A stretch of 64,000 nt of DNA from Hymenobacter negativus (GTDB taxonomy: Bacteria; Bacteroidota; Bacteroidia; Cytophagales; Hymenobacteraceae), in the NCBI RefSeq assembly GCF_016056375.1, contig NZ_JAEDAE010000008.1:186001-250000 (forward strand). The letters are read 5' to 3'. Numbering within the stretch: position 1 is the stretch's first letter; each line of letters opens with the position of its first letter. Of this stretch, positions 1 through 7,739 are shown in pieces. The notes under the pieces were generated by a model. That model was not told the origin of the DNA. It made no database searches and worked only from the letters and a program-made list of their open reading frames with translations. The translations under genes were made by a program, and so were the position numbers.

Positions 1-537
1 AGTGTAGCAGGCGGTCCGCTAGGCATGGCTTTAGGCGACGTGGACAGCGACGGCGACCTAGACCTGCTTGTGCCTATTGCCACTACCACTCCTTACTCCC
101 CCAATAATCCGGTGAGCTTACGCCTTAACAACGGCAGCGGCATCTTTGGCGGCAGCCAGGAGATGGCCGTAAGGGGTATACACTCTTTTATAACAATTGG
201 CGATGTAGACAGCGACGGCGACCTGGATTTCATTACCGATAACGGCACCAATACGGTGAGTGTGTATCTAAACGGTGCTACGGCCTTGGCGACTAGTAAT
301 GGCCTGCCCACGCTGCAGCTACTAACCCTCTACCCCAACCCCGCCTATGGCGCAGTAGCCCTCACCGGCGCCGCCCCCAACGCCCCGCTCACGGTGCTCG
401 ATGCGCTGGGCCGGGTATTGCTCACGGCCACGGCTGATGCGGCTGGCGCGGCGCGGCTGGTGCTGCCCGAGGGTCTGCCGGCTGGCGTGTACTTAGTGCG
501 CAGCGGCGGGAAGGTACGCCGCCTAACCGTGGAGTAA
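1..537 (+). CDS. C-terminal part of an FG-GAP/VCBS-repeat T9SS cargo protein (5' partial)
   Basis: The frame is open from the first base, so the gene starts upstream of the window; 178 residues are visible. Two copies of a [11 protein letters not shown]-type motif (about residues 11-22 and 66-77) are the calcium-binding-like core of FG-GAP/VCBS beta-propeller blades. After a short linker comes a C-terminal domain of about 75 residues starting near LYPNPAYG and ending [17 protein letters not shown], a type A sorting signal of the type IX secretion system. The protein is therefore probably exported and attached to, or released from, the cell surface. The blade and tail assignments are read directly from the sequence; substrate and function are unknown because the N-terminal part is missing. 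Confidence 0.85.
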   Translation, partial: SVAGGPLGMALGDVDSDGDLDLLVPIATTTPYSPNNPVSLRLNNGSGIFGGSQEMAVRGIHSFITIGDVDSDGDLDFITDNGTNTVSVYLNGATALATSNGLPTLQLLTLYPNPAYGAVALTGAAPNAPLTVLDALGRVLLTATADAAGAARLVLPEGLPAGVYLVRSGGKVRRLTVE

Positions 538-603
538 GCCCAGGCGGAATCCTGACGCTGCGTAAGTTGCGGGGGCATTCATTTCCTCCTCCCCTCCCTT
601 TTT

Positions 604-972
604 ATGAAAAAATTCCTTCTCCTGGCTTCTTTGTCGCTGGCCGTGGCTGGCTCGTGGGCGTTTTATCCCAACGCAGCGCCCGCCCCTACGGGCTACCTGA
701 TGGTGGTGGGCAGCGGCCGCCCGGGCAATGAGTCCTATGTGCCCGAAATCATTACCATTCAGCCCGATGGCAAGCAGCAGGTGCAGCGCCTGACCAACGT
801 GAAGCCCGGCACCGACCGCACCAGTACCGACGTGGCCGTGGCCCTGCATCATGCCGAGGTATTACAGGTGAATGCCTTGGCCGCCAAAGGCTGGCGGTTG
901 GTGAGCGTGGCCCAGAGCACCGTGGGCGTGGGGGCTACCACCGAAACCGTGTACATGATGGAGCGGCGCTAA
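604..972 (+). CDS. Small secreted protein of unknown function
   Basis: A 122-residue protein with a clear Sec signal peptide: MKK, then a hydrophobic stretch to about residue 20, with likely cleavage near SWA. The mature part has no Cys and no motif I recognise. A segment near the C-terminus (AAKGWRLVSVAQST followed by TETVYMMER) resembles the 'DUF4177-like' pattern of small proteins in which a strand is followed by a Gly-Trp turn, but I do not assign it. It lies 66 bp after the T9SS cargo gene and is followed by a strong hairpin terminator, so it may be transcribed with that gene or alone. Confidence 0.7.
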   Translation: MKKFLLLASLSLAVAGSWAFYPNAAPAPTGYLMVVGSGRPGNESYVPEIITIQPDGKQQVQRLTNVKPGTDRTSTDVAVALHHAEVLQVNALAAKGWRLVSVAQSTVGVGATTETVYMMERR

Positions 973-990
973 CACGTTCTGCTAAAACAA

Positions 991-1024
991 GAACCGGCCG
1001 CCTCAGCAATGAGGCGGCCGGTTC
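991..1024. terminator. Bidirectional hairpin between convergent genes
   Basis: A perfect 14-bp GC-rich stem (991-1004 with 1011-1024) and a 6-base loop lie between the stop codons of the small secreted protein (+) and glutaryl-CoA dehydrogenase (-). There is no long T tract on the + side. Confidence 0.75.
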
Positions 1025-1052
1025 TATTACCGCTGTTCGGCTAAAACGGGCC

Positions 1053-2288
1053 CTATTTAAATGCCTGAATACCCGTAATATCCGCACCCGTAATGAGCAG
1101 GTGAATGTCGTGCGTGCCCTCGTAGGTAATCACCGATTCGAGGTTCATCATGTGGCGCATGATGGAGTACTCGCCGGTGATGCCCATGCCGCCGTGAATC
1201 TGACGGGCTTCGCGGGCCACGTGCAGGGCCATGTCGACGCTGTTGCGCTTGGCCATCGAAATCTGGGCGCTGGTGGCTTTGCCTTCGTTTTTGAGCACGC
1301 CCAGGCGCCAGGCCATGAGTTGGGCTTTGGTGATTTCGGTGAGCATCTCGGCCAGCTTCTTCTGCTGGAGCTGGAAGGCACCGATGGGCCGGCCGAACTG
1401 CTCGCGCTGCAAGGAGTATTTCAGGGCCGACTCATAGCAATCAATGGCTGCGCCGATGGCGCCCCAGGCAATGCCGAAACGGGCCGAATCGAGGCAGGAC
1501 AGCGGGCCTTTCAGTCCATCTACGTTGGGCAGGATGTTCTCTTTGGGGATTTTCACGTCCTCAAACACCAGCTCGCCGGTGCAGGAGGCGCGCAGGCTCC
1601 ACTTGTTGTGGATTTCGGGCGTGCTGAAGCCTTCCATGCCGCGCTCCACAATCACACCTTTGATGCGGCCCTGCTCGTTTTTGGCCCACACCACGGCCAC
1701 TTGGCACTCGGGCGAGTTCGAAATCCAGAGCTTAGCGCCGTTCAGCAGGTAATGGTCGCCCATGTCCTTGATGTTGGTAGTCATGCCGCCGGGGTTCGAA
1801 CCGTGGTCGGGCTCGGTGAGGCCGAAGCAGCCCAGCCACTCGCCGGAAGCCAGTTTGGGCAGGTACTTCTTGCGCTGCTCTTCGGAACCGTAGGCGTAGA
1901 TGGGGAACATTACCAATGAGCCCTGCACCGAGGCCGTGGAGCGCATGCCGGAGTCGCCGCGCTCAATTTCCTGCATGATGAGGCCGTAGCTGATGTAGTC
2001 GAGCCCGCCGCCGCCGTATTCCTGCGGAATGGTGGGGCCGAAGGCGCCCACGTCGCCAAACTTGCGCACGATTTCGCTCGGAAAGTGCGCGTCCTGCGCC
2101 CACTTTTCGATGTTGGGGCTGATTTCCTTCTTCACGAAGTCGCGGATGGACTGGCGGATGAGGAGGTGCTCCTCGGTCAGCAGGCCGTCGAGGTCGAAAT
2201 AATCAGTGAAGCCGTTGGCATTGGTGCTGCCTTTCTGGGCAGTGTGGGCCTTGGCCTGGGGGGAGAGAACGTCAGCTTCGGATGACAT
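1053..2288 (-). CDS. gcdH: Glutaryl-CoA dehydrogenase (acyl-CoA dehydrogenase family)
   Basis: A 411-residue FAD flavoprotein that would oxidise and decarboxylate glutaryl-CoA to crotonyl-CoA in lysine/tryptophan breakdown, passing electrons to ETF. The order is acyl-CoA dehydrogenase N-domain, middle domain (CFGLTEPDHGSNPGG, the FAD/substrate loop) and C-terminal helical domain. MRSTASVQGSLVM matches the glutaryl-CoA dehydrogenase substrate-site region, and the end EGTHDIH...ITGIQAF carries the catalytic Glu at about residue 390 in the context specific to this subfamily. An in-frame extension to 2510 exists but overlaps the divergent permease; the ATG at 2288, 30-40 bp downstream of a TAnnTTTG box, fits the family length. 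The lysine-degradation role agrees with the saccharopine-dehydrogenase-like gene at 50573-51796. Confidence 0.88.
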   Translation of the reverse strand: MSSEADVLSPQAKAHTAQKGSTNANGFTDYFDLDGLLTEEHLLIRQSIRDFVKKEISPNIEKWAQDAHFPSEIVRKFGDVGAFGPTIPQEYGGGGLDYISYGLIMQEIERGDSGMRSTASVQGSLVMFPIYAYGSEEQRKKYLPKLASGEWLGCFGLTEPDHGSNPGGMTTNIKDMGDHYLLNGAKLWISNSPECQVAVVWAKNEQGRIKGVIVERGMEGFSTPEIHNKWSLRASCTGELVFEDVKIPKENILPNVDGLKGPLSCLDSARFGIAWGAIGAAIDCYESALKYSLQREQFGRPIGAFQLQQKKLAEMLTEITKAQLMAWRLGVLKNEGKATSAQISMAKRNSVDMALHVAREARQIHGGMGITGEYSIMRHMMNLESVITYEGTHDIHLLITGADITGIQAFK

Positions 2289-2324
2289 GGGGCGGGGATT
2301 GGGGTGGTGAGGTGGGAATTTGGG

Positions 2325-2332
2325 CAAAGATA
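2325..2332 (-). promoter_or_regulatory. Bacteroidota -7 box upstream of gcdH
   Basis: TATCTTTG on the minus strand, matching TAnnTTTG. It predicts a start near 2320 and a leader of about 32 nt before the chosen gcdH start at 2288. I found no clear -33 TTG at ideal spacing. Confidence 0.55.
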
Positions 2333-2483
2333 ACAGGCTGACCGGAGCCGCCGGAGGTTGGCAGGGCCGGGCGGCAGACGAGGTAGCCGGCTTACATTTC
2401 GGCACTTTTACCAGGCTGGCAGACGGCTGCTCGCTTGCCGGCTTCGTTAAAAGCCTACTGCCCTTCTTTCTGCTCGCCGCGCC

Positions 2484-4241
2484 ATGCCCAACCCAATGCC
2501 CACCCATCATCCCGAAAAGCTCAACGAGCTGGAAGCTACCGCTATTTGCGGCAACGACATATCATCGTCGTGCCTGTATGTGTCGGCGCTGGCCATTTCC
2601 TACGCCGGGCAATATGCCTGGCTGGCGCTGCTGATAGTGGGCATCGTGTTGTTTCTGTTTCGCAAAATCTATGGCGAAGTGGTGGGGGCCCTGCCCCTGA
2701 ACGGCGGGGCCTACAACGTGCTGCTGAATACCACTAGCAAGCGCAACGCCGCGCTGGCGGCATGTCTCACCATCCTGTCGTACATGGCCACGGCCGTGCT
2801 ATCGGCCAACGAGGCCATGCAGTACCTGCACACGCTGTGGCATGGGCTGCCCATTATCGGAGCTACCATGGGGCTGCTGGGGCTGTTTTTGCTGCTCACC
2901 ATTTTGGGCATGTCCGAGTCGGCCATCGTGGCGGTCATCATTTTCATTACGCACCTTACTTCTCTCACGCTGCTGGTGGGGGTGGCGGGGTGGTACCTGG
3001 CCACCCACGACCTGCACACCCTGGTGCTCAACTTCCAGGTGCCGGTGAAGGGCGGCAGCATTCTGAATGCGCTGTTTTTCGGGTTTAGTGCGGCCATGCT
3101 GGGCATTTCGGGGTTCGAGAGCTCGGCCAACTTCGTGGAAGAACAAGCCCGGGGCGTGTTCCAGAAAACGCTGCGCAACATGTGGGTGGTGGTCACGGTG
3201 TTCAACCCGCTCATTGCGTTTCTGGCGGTAGCGGTGCTGCCGCTGGCGTCCGTGGGCCAGCACACCGAAACGCTGCTCTCGTACCTGGGCACCGTCACGG
3301 GCGGGCCGTGGCTGGGCACGCTGATTTCGGTGAATGCCGTGGCCGTGCTGAGCGGGGCCGTGCTCACGTCCTTCGTGGGCGTGAGCGGCCTGATGAAGCG
3401 CATGACCCTGGACCGCATCCTCCCGCAATTTTTTCTGAAGGAAAACGGCCGGGGCAGCAACTACTTCATCCTGCTGGCCTTTTTCCTGCTCTGCATTTCG
3501 GTGCTGCTCATCACCAACGGGCAATTGGGGCCGCTGGCGGGCGTGTACACCATTTCGTTTTTGTCGGTGATGGCCTTCTTCGCCCTCGGCAATTTCCTGC
3601 TGAAGGGCAAGCGGCCCAACCTGCCGCGCCCGGTGGTGGCGGGCATCGTCACAGTGACGCTGGCTCTGGCCGGTGTGCTGCTGGCTCTGTTCGGCAATGT
3701 CAAGATTCACCCCGAGTACCTGATTGTGTTCCTCGAATACTTCCTGCCGGCCCTGGCAATAGTTTCCATCATGCTCAACCGCATTGCCATTCTGCGGCTG
3801 CTGCTGCTGGCGGCCGAGTGGCTGGTGCAACACCTGCCGCGGGTGGCGCGCCTGGCCCGTCTCAAAATTCAGCGGCACCTGCGCGAGCTGGCCCGGCAGG
3901 AATTCGTGTTTTTTACGAAAGGCGACAACGTGGCCAACCTCAACAAGGTGATGACTTACGTGGTCGAAAACGAATTTACCAACCGCCTCAAAATCGTCAC
4001 CCTGCTCCAGCCCGGCGAGAAATACCCCGAGGAGCTGCTAAACGACATCAAAGTGCTGGACCGTGCCTACGAACAGATTGAAGTCGACTTCGTGACGATG
4101 GAAGGCCACTTCGGCCCGACGCTGATTGAGGAGTTGTCGAAGCGCTGGAACATCCCCAAAAACTTCATGTTCATCGGCTCGCCCGGCGACCGGTTCCCCT
4201 ACCAGATTTCGGAACTGGGCGGCGTGCGGCTCATCATCTGA
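2484..4241 (+). CDS. APC-superfamily amino acid permease
   Basis: A 585-residue integral membrane protein with about 12 hydrophobic segments, beginning with the APC-type segment ATAICGNDISSSCLY and the loop GGAYNVLLN that lines the substrate site of LeuT-fold permeases. Transport of an amino acid or related cation across the inner membrane is inferred; the substrate is not readable. After the last membrane segment (about residue 445) there is a soluble tail of about 140 residues with alternating strands and helices (for example NRLKIVTLLQPGEKYP and NIPKNFMFIGSPGD), longer than in minimal permeases and possibly regulatory. The gene is divergent from gcdH and its stop codon directly abuts an inverted repeat. 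Confidence 0.87.
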   Translation: MPNPMPTHHPEKLNELEATAICGNDISSSCLYVSALAISYAGQYAWLALLIVGIVLFLFRKIYGEVVGALPLNGGAYNVLLNTTSKRNAALAACLTILSYMATAVLSANEAMQYLHTLWHGLPIIGATMGLLGLFLLLTILGMSESAIVAVIIFITHLTSLTLLVGVAGWYLATHDLHTLVLNFQVPVKGGSILNALFFGFSAAMLGISGFESSANFVEEQARGVFQKTLRNMWVVVTVFNPLIAFLAVAVLPLASVGQHTETLLSYLGTVTGGPWLGTLISVNAVAVLSGAVLTSFVGVSGLMKRMTLDRILPQFFLKENGRGSNYFILLAFFLLCISVLLITNGQLGPLAGVYTISFLSVMAFFALGNFLLKGKRPNLPRPVVAGIVTVTLALAGVLLALFGNVKIHPEYLIVFLEYFLPALAIVSIMLNRIAILRLLLLAAEWLVQHLPRVARLARLKIQRHLRELARQEFVFFTKGDNVANLNKVMTYVVENEFTNRLKIVTLLQPGEKYPEELLNDIKVLDRAYEQIEVDFVTMEGHFGPTLIEELSKRWNIPKNFMFIGSPGDRFPYQISELGGVRLII

Positions 4242-4409
4242 ACCACGGATTCATTCGGATTTCACGGATTTTGTGGACAGCAATATAGAGCTTATAGTAA
4301 ATCTGCACAGAATCAACAAAAAAGGCCACTCATTGAGCGGCCTTTTTTGTTGGAATACTACGTTGATAAATCGTCCACGAAATCCGAAAAATCCGAATGA
4401 ATCCGTGGT
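4242..4409. repeat. Inverted repeat IR1: 37-bp arms around a terminator hairpin, filling the gap between two stop codons
   Basis: Arms 4242-4278 and 4373-4409 are inverted copies differing at only a few positions. Within an arm the word CGGATT recurs every 9-10 bases. The left arm begins on the base after the permease stop codon, and the right arm ends on the base before the stop codon of the convergent TonB receptor. A separate T-tailed hairpin lies in the centre. Confidence 0.9.
4318..4348. terminator. Bidirectional intrinsic terminator inside IR1
   Basis: The stem AAAAAAGGCC (4318-4327) pairs with GGCCTTTTTT (4339-4348). The A and T runs make it a terminator in both directions, for the permease and the TonB receptor. 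Confidence 0.85.
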
Positions 4410-6665
4410 CTAGAAACGCAGATTCAGCGAAGCCAGGAAATTGGTCTTGGCTTGTGGATAAACGTAGTTGAAATACTGTGTCTGGCCGCCGTACACGTAG
4501 CCGTAGGTGTAGCCGTTATTCACGTACTCGGTGGCGAAAACGTTGTTGACCAGCAGGGCCATTTCTACTTCGCGCAGGCCAGCGAAGGCCGCCGGGTGCC
4601 AGAGGTAGCGCAGGCGCACATCCTGCACGTAGTAGGGCGCGATGCTGCGGCTCGCGGTGCTGGTGTTGTCGAGGTACTGGCGGCCGGCGTAGCGGGCCAG
4701 CGCGGCCAGTTTCAGGCCGGCCACGGGCTCCACCTCGGCGGTGTACGCGGCGGTGAGGTCGGGCGAGAAGGCAATGTTGGTTTGCTTGAAATACGTGGCC
4801 TTCTCGCCACCCTGGTCGTAGTCGGCCAGGTAATCGGTGTAGTTGTTGATTTTATTGCGGCTGGCCGTGGCCGTGGCCGTGAGCGTGAACTTAGACACCG
4901 GCTGCCAGGCAAGCTGGCCCTCCACCCCGGCGCGGTACGAGTCGGCCACGTTGGTATGAATGGGGTTGCCCACATCATCGAGGTGGCCCGACAGCACGAG
5001 TTGGTTGCGGTAGCGCATGTAGTAGCCGTTCAGGCTGGCCTGCACCTTGCCGGCGGTGCGGCGCAGGCCGGCTTCGTAGTTGAACAGCGTTTCGGCGGTG
5101 GGGCGGCGCTCGGCGGGCGTGTCGGTGTAGTCGGTGCGGGTGGGCTCGCGCTGCGCCACGGCAAACGAGGCGTAAAGCTGCGTGCTACCCGTGAGTTGAT
5201 AGGTGAGGCCGGCTTTCGGATTCAGAAAGCGAAAGTTGATGGCTTGCTGGCTCTTGGCACCGTCGGGGCGGCCATCGGGCGCAAACAGCTCGTAGCGCAC
5301 GGTGCGGTACTGCAAGTCGCCGAAGATGCCCAGCGCGTCGGTCAGGCTCACGTTGGCGCGGGCATAGACGTTGAAATCCGTCTTGTGGGCGTTGGGCTCG
5401 TCGTAGTAGCGGGTGCCGGTTTCGGGGATGTTGAGGCCGCGCTGGGCCCAGGTCAGCTCATCAAAATGCTGCCCCCGGTAGCCCACGAATGCGCCGCCCA
5501 ACGTGGCCTCGGTCAGGCGGCCGGTGGTGGGGCGCAATTGCAGGGCGTAGGTAGCGCCGTATAAATCGGTCTTGAGCCAGCGCCGGCGAATAACGTCGGT
5601 ACTCGTGAGCGTATCGAGGCTGCCACTGGCATTGGGCTGGAAAGCAGGCCCGCCGATGCCGTACTTGGCGAAGCCCTGGTTGGCTTTGTATTCCTCGTAA
5701 TAGCCGCCGCCCCGCGTCCAGAACGGCGTTACGCTCAGGTTGAGGGTGCTGGTAAGCTGGCGCGAAATCAGGAACTGGTAGTAGTCCTGCTGGTAATTGT
5801 CGGTCTGGTTTTTATAGCCCGGCTGGTGCTGGCCGGCGTCGGTGCCGGCTTCGTTGTAGCGGCGGTTTTTGTGCAGCAGCGAATCGGCCAAGCCGTACCA
5901 GCTTTGGTAAGTGGTTTCGTAGCCGGTGAGGACGAGGGCGCGCAGCAGGGTCTTTTCGTCGGAATACGTACCGGCCAGGTACAGGCTTTTCAGCCGGCTC
6001 CAGCCCCGGTCAATATACCCCTCACTCTGCACCCGCGAAGCGCGGGCATCCACTGTGAAGTGACCGTTTATCAGCCCGGTGCCAGCCATAATGGTCGATT
6101 TCCAGGTGCCAAACGAGCCCGCCGAGTTGTTCACCTCGGCGTAAGCTTTGGAGCGCAGGCCCAAGGTTTCCACATTCAGGCTGGCCCCGAAGGCACCCGC
6201 GCCGTTAGTGCTGGGCCCGGCCCCGCGCTGCACCTGAATGCTCTGGGTGGATGAGGCCAAATCCGGCAAATCGACGAAAAACACGCCGTGGCTTTCGGCT
6301 TCGTTCACCGGCACGCCGTTCAGCGTCACGTTGATGCGGGTGCCGTCGGTGCCCCGAATGCGGATGCCGGTGTAACCTACGCCAGTGCCCGCGTCGGAGG
6401 TCGTGACCACGCTCGGCGTCTGGTCGAGCAGGTAGGGAATGTCCTGGCCGAAGTTGCGGGCCTGCAGCTGGTCGCGGCTCACGTTCTGGTAGGTAGTGCC
6501 GGTTTTGTCGGTGGCGCGGGTGGCCGTCACAATGGCCCCGGGCGTGAGGATGCGACGGGCAATGGCCGTATCAGTGGGCACGGTGCCGGACGCGGGGACT
6601 TGCGCCCACGCCGGCGCGGCGGCCAGCGCGCACAGCGCCACCCCCGCAAGGAGTACAGTTTTCAA
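4410..6665 (-). CDS. TonB-dependent outer-membrane receptor, probably for thiamine
   Basis: A 751-residue outer-membrane transporter: signal peptide (about 1-21, ending AWAQ), plug domain (about 55-165, with IRIRGTDGTRINVTLNGVPVNEAE and the QRGAGPSTNG strand) and a 22-strand-type barrel ending in the terminal aromatic strand NFLASLNLRF. It would use TonB-ExbBD energy to import its ligand. The ligand is inferred from the TPP riboswitch in its leader: riboswitch-controlled thiamine receptors of this kind are known in Bacteroidota. The N-terminus MKTVLLAG is a typical signal start, but the codon is TTG; no ATG lies in frame before it. No carboxypeptidase-like domain of the SusC type precedes the plug. 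Confidence 0.88.
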   Translation of the reverse strand: MKTVLLAGVALCALAAAPAWAQVPASGTVPTDTAIARRILTPGAIVTATRATDKTGTTYQNVSRDQLQARNFGQDIPYLLDQTPSVVTTSDAGTGVGYTGIRIRGTDGTRINVTLNGVPVNEAESHGVFFVDLPDLASSTQSIQVQRGAGPSTNGAGAFGASLNVETLGLRSKAYAEVNNSAGSFGTWKSTIMAGTGLINGHFTVDARASRVQSEGYIDRGWSRLKSLYLAGTYSDEKTLLRALVLTGYETTYQSWYGLADSLLHKNRRYNEAGTDAGQHQPGYKNQTDNYQQDYYQFLISRQLTSTLNLSVTPFWTRGGGYYEEYKANQGFAKYGIGGPAFQPNASGSLDTLTSTDVIRRRWLKTDLYGATYALQLRPTTGRLTEATLGGAFVGYRGQHFDELTWAQRGLNIPETGTRYYDEPNAHKTDFNVYARANVSLTDALGIFGDLQYRTVRYELFAPDGRPDGAKSQQAINFRFLNPKAGLTYQLTGSTQLYASFAVAQREPTRTDYTDTPAERRPTAETLFNYEAGLRRTAGKVQASLNGYYMRYRNQLVLSGHLDDVGNPIHTNVADSYRAGVEGQLAWQPVSKFTLTATATASRNKINNYTDYLADYDQGGEKATYFKQTNIAFSPDLTAAYTAEVEPVAGLKLAALARYAGRQYLDNTSTASRSIAPYYVQDVRLRYLWHPAAFAGLREVEMALLVNNVFATEYVNNGYTYGYVYGGQTQYFNYVYPQAKTNFLASLNLRF

Positions 6666-6739
6666 AAAAGAGTTGGGTAAAAAGTGGAACGCGCCGTCGC
6701 CCCAGGGGTCGGAGCGGCCGCGGAATCGTCCGTGGATTG

Positions 6740-6824
6740 TTTATTCCCTTCGCCGGCATTACCCGGTTCAGGTTCGATGGGTATCATCTCAGCCGATGTC
6801 GTGCACAACATCAGCACCCCTAAA
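6740..6824 (-). promoter_or_regulatory. TPP riboswitch (THI box)
   Basis: Read on the minus strand, the region carries the conserved thiamine pyrophosphate aptamer landmarks in order: GGGGTGC, then GGCTGAGATGATACCC, then GAACCTGAACCGGGTAATG, then CGAAGGGAA. Flanking TTTA and TAAA can close the P1 stem. It lies between a TATCTTTG promoter and the TonB receptor, with about 75 nt between aptamer and start codon. By family knowledge TPP binding represses the downstream gene. I could not decide between transcriptional and translational control: no convincing T-tailed terminator is visible. Confidence 0.95.
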
Positions 6825-6831
6825 CATGGCG

Positions 6832-6839
6832 CAAAGATA
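6832..6839 (-). promoter_or_regulatory. -7 box driving the TPP riboswitch and TonB receptor
   Basis: TATCTTTG on the minus strand. The predicted transcription start (about 6826) falls right at the 5' edge of the aptamer, as expected if the RNA begins with the P1 stem. Confidence 0.6.
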
Positions 6840-6992
6840 TAACCTGCCGCTTTGGGGCGCATCTTTTTTATTTTTCAGGACGGGCGCAGGCGGCGGTTTG
6901 CTGACTGTCAGTTAATTTAGGGACGTCGGCCGGCAGAACGCCGGGCCGGGGGCCTACGTTATAGACTCCGCACCGCTTTAGCCGCTTTCGCC

Positions 6993-7217
6993 ATGTTCAG
7001 CTTAGTCTACGCCGTCGCCTTTTGCGCCTTCTTCCTGTTTGTGCTGGTGCTGCCGCGCCGCCGCCGCGTAGTGCCCCCGCCCCCGCCCAGCGACGGCGAC
7101 GACGATGGCGGCGAGCCCCACGACCCCGGTCTGCCCGACCTCGACCTGCCCCCCGGCATCTCGCGCCCCATCAATGACTGGGAACCAGACTACAACCGCC
7201 GTAGGGTAGAGATTTAG
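6993..7217 (+). CDS. Small membrane-anchored, proline-rich acidic protein
   Basis: A 74-residue protein: one N-terminal membrane segment (about residues 3-22), a basic stop-transfer run (RRRRR), then a soluble tail rich in Pro, Asp and Gly (PPPPPSDGDDDGGEP) ending NDWEPDYNRRRVEI. The positive-inside rule places the tail in the cytoplasm. No family is recognised. It lies alone between the riboswitch region and a convergent GNAT gene and ends before a hairpin. A clean hydrophobic/basic/acidic arrangement and the isolated position suggest a real gene, but this is less certain than its neighbours. Confidence 0.55.
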   Translation: MFSLVYAVAFCAFFLFVLVLPRRRRVVPPPPPSDGDDDGGEPHDPGLPDLDLPPGISRPINDWEPDYNRRRVEI

Positions 7218-7234
7218 GATGCGATTTCAGAACA

Positions 7235-7288
7235 GCGGAGTTAAAAGGCTAAAGCCCCGTCGAACGCGGATTTAGCCTTTTACTCCGC
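7235..7288. terminator. Long bidirectional hairpin between convergent genes
   Basis: An 18-19 bp stem (7235-7253 with 7271-7288, one bulged base) lies between the small membrane protein (+) and the GNAT gene (-). It resembles the window's other inverted repeats but has no internal word repeats. Confidence 0.75.
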
Positions 7289-7304
7289 TTTGTTTATGGC
7301 TTGC

Positions 7305-7721
7305 TCATAGCGCCACGGCCATGCGCACATAGGCCACGGGGCCTTTGTAAAACGTTTCGCCCTCGGGCCGCAGTCCGAACCGGGCGTAGAAACCGGCGCT
7401 GTTCTGCCGGGCATCGCACCAGATGCGGGCAGCGCCCAACCGCAGGGCCTCGCCAAAAACATGCCGGAGCAGCGCGCTGCCGATACCCTGCCCCTGGCAG
7501 TCGGGCCGGGTGGCAAACTTGCGAAAACGGGCCGTCTCATTCTCCACGAACAGGGAGATTACCGCCACCAACTCCTCTTGTCGAAAAGCGCCGAAGTGGT
7601 GGCCCGTGCTGTCATCTTCAATTTTGACGTAGGCCAGGGGCTTATCGGGCCACAGCACCTGGTGGCGCAAGGCATACGTGTCCTCCGGCCGGATGAGGCA
7701 GATATCAAAAGAGTCGTGCAT
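7305..7721 (-). CDS. GNAT-family N-acetyltransferase
   Basis: A 138-residue single-domain GNAT. The acetyl-CoA pyrophosphate loop is RPDCQGQGIGSALL (motif A, about residues 70-85) and motif B follows as WCDARQNSAGFYARFG. The N-terminal part (IRPEDTYALRHQVLWPDKPL) is of the YjcF/ElaA-like type often annotated as acting on small amines or peptides; the acceptor is unknown. It is the last gene of a minus-strand group: the kinase-epimerase gene ends 18 bp upstream of its start, so co-transcription with that gene and pnuC is likely. Confidence 0.85.
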   Translation of the reverse strand: MHDSFDICLIRPEDTYALRHQVLWPDKPLAYVKIEDDSTGHHFGAFRQEELVAVISLFVENETARFRKFATRPDCQGQGIGSALLRHVFGEALRLGAARIWCDARQNSAGFYARFGLRPEGETFYKGPVAYVRMAVAL

Positions 7722-7739
7722 TGGCTAACGGCACTGAAA

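Noticed and set aside
2289-2510. N-terminal extension of gcdH
   Set aside because: It crosses the promoter and the start of the divergent permease, and its residues are unlike the family. The ATG at 2288 gives normal length.
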